Part shown: one piece after another, positions 6,333 through 7,533 of the stretch
Layout: every line of letters starts with the position of its first letter
How positions within the stretch are numbered: position 1 is the first letter of the stretch
Origin: Anaerolineales bacterium
Lineage (GTDB): Bacteria > Chloroflexota > Anaerolineae > Anaerolineales > Villigracilaceae
Reading direction: 5' to 3'
NCBI GenBank assembly: GCA_017882065.1
Contig: JADGQD010000095.1
Coordinates: 1-7,533 of the forward strand
DNA: 7,533 nt
The notes under the pieces: generated by a model
The model's input: the letters and a program-made list of their open reading frames with translations, nothing else
The model's database searches: none
What the model was told of the DNA's origin: nothing
Translations under genes and position numbers: made by a program

Positions 6333-6385
6333 ATCGTTTTCTAGTGTTCCTTCGTAGACAAAAAAATATCCATTGTGGTGGTGGA

Positions 6386-7261
6386 ATGTTCAAATCGCTC
6401 CTGAAACTCTCCCGGCCCATTCACCTGCTCCTCGCCGCATTGAACTACACGCTCGGCGCGGGCATAGCCCATTACCTCGGCCAGCCGGTCCGCGCCGCCT
6501 CCTTCGGGCTGGGATTGCTGGCTGTCCTGGCCCTGCTGGACGCAGCATCCCTCTTCGCCGAGTATTTCCGCCTGCCGCTGATGCCGATGACGCCGGGCGA
6601 GACGCCCCGTCAACGTGAACTCTTCCGGGTGACGCTCCTGCAGGTCGCCTATGCTGCCTTGACCCTCTCCGCCGTAGCCATCCTGACCCTGTTGCTGACC
6701 CACTCGCTCAACCTGTCCGCTGACATACTGCTCGTGTTGGCGTTCCTTTTCCTGGTAGCCTTCGCCGTCCCGCCCTTGCGCCTATCCGGGGCCGGCTACG
6801 GCGAATTGGTCCTGGCCATCTATCTGGGCACGCTGCTCCCAGCGCTGGCGTTCCTGCTCCAATATGGGCAGTTCCATCGTCTGTTGTCATTCACCACCTT
6901 CCCGCTCACCCTGCTGGCTCTGGCCTATCTGCTGGTCTGCAACTTCCCTACCTTTGCTACCGACCAGAAACTGGGGCGCCACACCCTGCTTACCCGCCTG
7001 ACCTGGCAGCGTGCCGTCCCGATCCATCATTTTCTGGTTCTGGCGGCTTTCCTGCTCTTTGCGGCTGCGCCTTTCCTGAAATACCCCTGGGACTTGGTCT
7101 GGCCGGTCTTCCTGGCTCTGCCTTTTGCTGCCATACAAATGATCTGGCTCCAGCGCATCGCCTCCGGCGGACGTACGCTCTGGAACTTTCTGACTGCCCT
7201 CGCCAGCGCCACCTTTGGCCTGACAGCTTATCTGCTGACGCTGGCTTTTTGGATTCGGTGA
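6386..7261 (+). CDS. UbiA-fold polytopic membrane protein, prenyltransferase-like with degraded active-site motifs
   Basis: A 291-residue, very hydrophobic protein with about eight or nine membrane helices. The ATG at 6386 is chosen over an in-frame ATG at 6344 because GGTGGTGGA directly precedes it and because KLSRPIHLL (residues 7-15) is the usual UbiA/MenA beginning. AVPPLRLSGAGYGEL (127-141) strongly matches the MenA-type YxPPLRLSxxGxGEL motif. The first Mg-diphosphate motif (NxxNEYxDxxxG in MenA) is here S55-LFA-E58-Y-F-R-L: the Asn and Asp ligands are gone while E and Y remain. The second motif reads NFPTFATDQKLGRHTL (186-201), keeping one Asp (D193) and the GxxTL end but not the upstream Asp. 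Family members transfer prenyl groups to aromatic acceptors in the membrane. With these losses the protein may be inactive as a prenyltransferase or may have changed function. Its stop codon lies 3 bp before the moeA ATG, suggesting translational coupling. Confidence 0.8.
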   Translation: MFKSLLKLSRPIHLLLAALNYTLGAGIAHYLGQPVRAASFGLGLLAVLALLDAASLFAEYFRLPLMPMTPGETPRQRELFRVTLLQVAYAALTLSAVAILTLLLTHSLNLSADILLVLAFLFLVAFAVPPLRLSGAGYGELVLAIYLGTLLPALAFLLQYGQFHRLLSFTTFPLTLLALAYLLVCNFPTFATDQKLGRHTLLTRLTWQRAVPIHHFLVLAAFLLFAAAPFLKYPWDLVWPVFLALPFAAIQMIWLQRIASGGRTLWNFLTALASATFGLTAYLLTLAFWIR

Positions 7262-7264
7262 CCC

Positions 7265-7533
7265 ATGCCTGAATTCTTGCGACTTTCGCCTCCCACCGAA
7301 GCCCTGCAAACGCTCCTGCGCGCCTTGCCGAACCGGGAGCCTGCCGCCGAGATGATTGATACAACCACAGCTCTGGGCCGCGTGATTGCCGCGGACGTGT
7401 GCGCCCCGCACCCGTTGCCGGAGTTCCCGCGCGCCACCGTGGACGGGTATGCTGTCCGTGCCCGCGATACTTTCGGGACGTCCGAGTCGCTGCCCGGCTA
7501 CCTGACCCTTGTCGGAGAAGTCCCGATGGGCGA
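7265..7533 (+). CDS. moeA: Molybdopterin molybdotransferase MoeA (5' part only)
   Basis: The first 89 codons are present and the frame runs off the right edge; full-length MoeA is about 400 residues. MoeA inserts molybdate into adenylylated molybdopterin, the last step in making the basic molybdenum cofactor, in the cytosol. Seen here: the N-terminal SPPTEALQTLL segment (8-18), TALGRVIAADVCAP (35-48), and the family hallmark PEFPRATVDGYAVRARDT (52-69), followed by LTLVGEVPMG (80-89). The start is set by a GGTGA site overlapping the stop codon of the upstream gene (gap of 3 bp), so it is probably expressed with the UbiA-like gene. The presence of moeA implies the organism has at least one molybdo- or tungstoenzyme. 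The catalytic domain III lies outside the window and cannot be judged. Confidence 0.95.
   Translation, partial: MPEFLRLSPPTEALQTLLRALPNREPAAEMIDTTTALGRVIAADVCAPHPLPEFPRATVDGYAVRARDTFGTSESLPGYLTLVGEVPMG

Noticed and set aside
6344..6385. Upstream in-frame ATG at 6344 as the start of the UbiA-like gene
   Set aside because: The added 14 residues are Cys/Gly/Arg-containing and non-family-like, and the ATG at 6386 has a GGTGGTGGA site directly before it.
6341..6703. Minus-strand open frames over the UbiA-like gene and moeA (6341-6703, 6887-7411, 6990-7364)
   Set aside because: Their products are Gln/Gly/Arg-rich low-complexity sequences, as expected from the complement of Leu/Ala/Pro-rich membrane codons. 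The sense strand holds clear genes.
1..7533. CRISPR arrays, tRNAs, insertion sequences, attachment sites
   Set aside because: No spaced repeats, tRNA-like cloverleafs, transposase or integrase motifs, or terminal inverted repeats were seen on either strand.

Overview
The window (7,533 bp, moderately GC-rich) reads as chromosomal DNA of a free-living bacterium, most likely a member of the Chloroflexota (Anaerolineae-like). That placement is an inference from gene content and protein style: a short monofunctional proline dehydrogenase, a DUF164-type coiled-coil/zinc-ribbon protein, a membrane-anchored beta-lactamase-fold serine hydrolase with a VanW-type N-terminal region, and a pteridine-reductase-like SDR next to moeA. 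I see no rRNA, tRNA, CRISPR array, insertion sequence or integrase, and nothing that marks the region as a mobile island.

Left part, minus strand (1-2798): a two-gene unit. A coiled-coil protein with a C4 zinc ribbon is followed 19 bp later by a large NACHT-type P-loop NTPase. The NTPase has one N-terminal membrane helix and C-terminal HEAT repeats, and it runs off the left edge of the window. Because it is open at the edge, it is easily missed; several plus-strand open frames over it are only its antisense shadows.

Middle (2799-4590): a 175-bp gap holds a strong terminator for the upstream serine-hydrolase gene. The gap also holds two candidate minus-strand promoters for the zinc-ribbon unit, one distal to a 5' leader hairpin and one that would give a leaderless mRNA. 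The membrane-anchored serine hydrolase (2974-4461, minus) diverges from proline dehydrogenase across a 129-bp region with back-to-back extended -10 elements.

Right part, plus strand (4591-7533): proline dehydrogenase, then an imperfect hairpin, then three co-directional genes: a PTR1/FolM-like short-chain dehydrogenase, a UbiA-fold polytopic membrane protein whose Mg-binding motifs are degraded, and the 5' part of moeA (molybdopterin molybdotransferase). UbiA and moeA are separated by only 3 bp and are probably translationally coupled. The combination of a pterin-reductase-like enzyme and MoeA hints at a pterin/molybdenum-cofactor theme, but the UbiA-like protein has no obvious place in it.

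The items most worth a second look are the membrane-tethered NACHT-HEAT protein (a STAND-class architecture that in other bacteria is used in anti-phage immunity) and the motif-degenerate UbiA-like protein coupled to moeA. I cannot demonstrate a new system from sequence reading alone.
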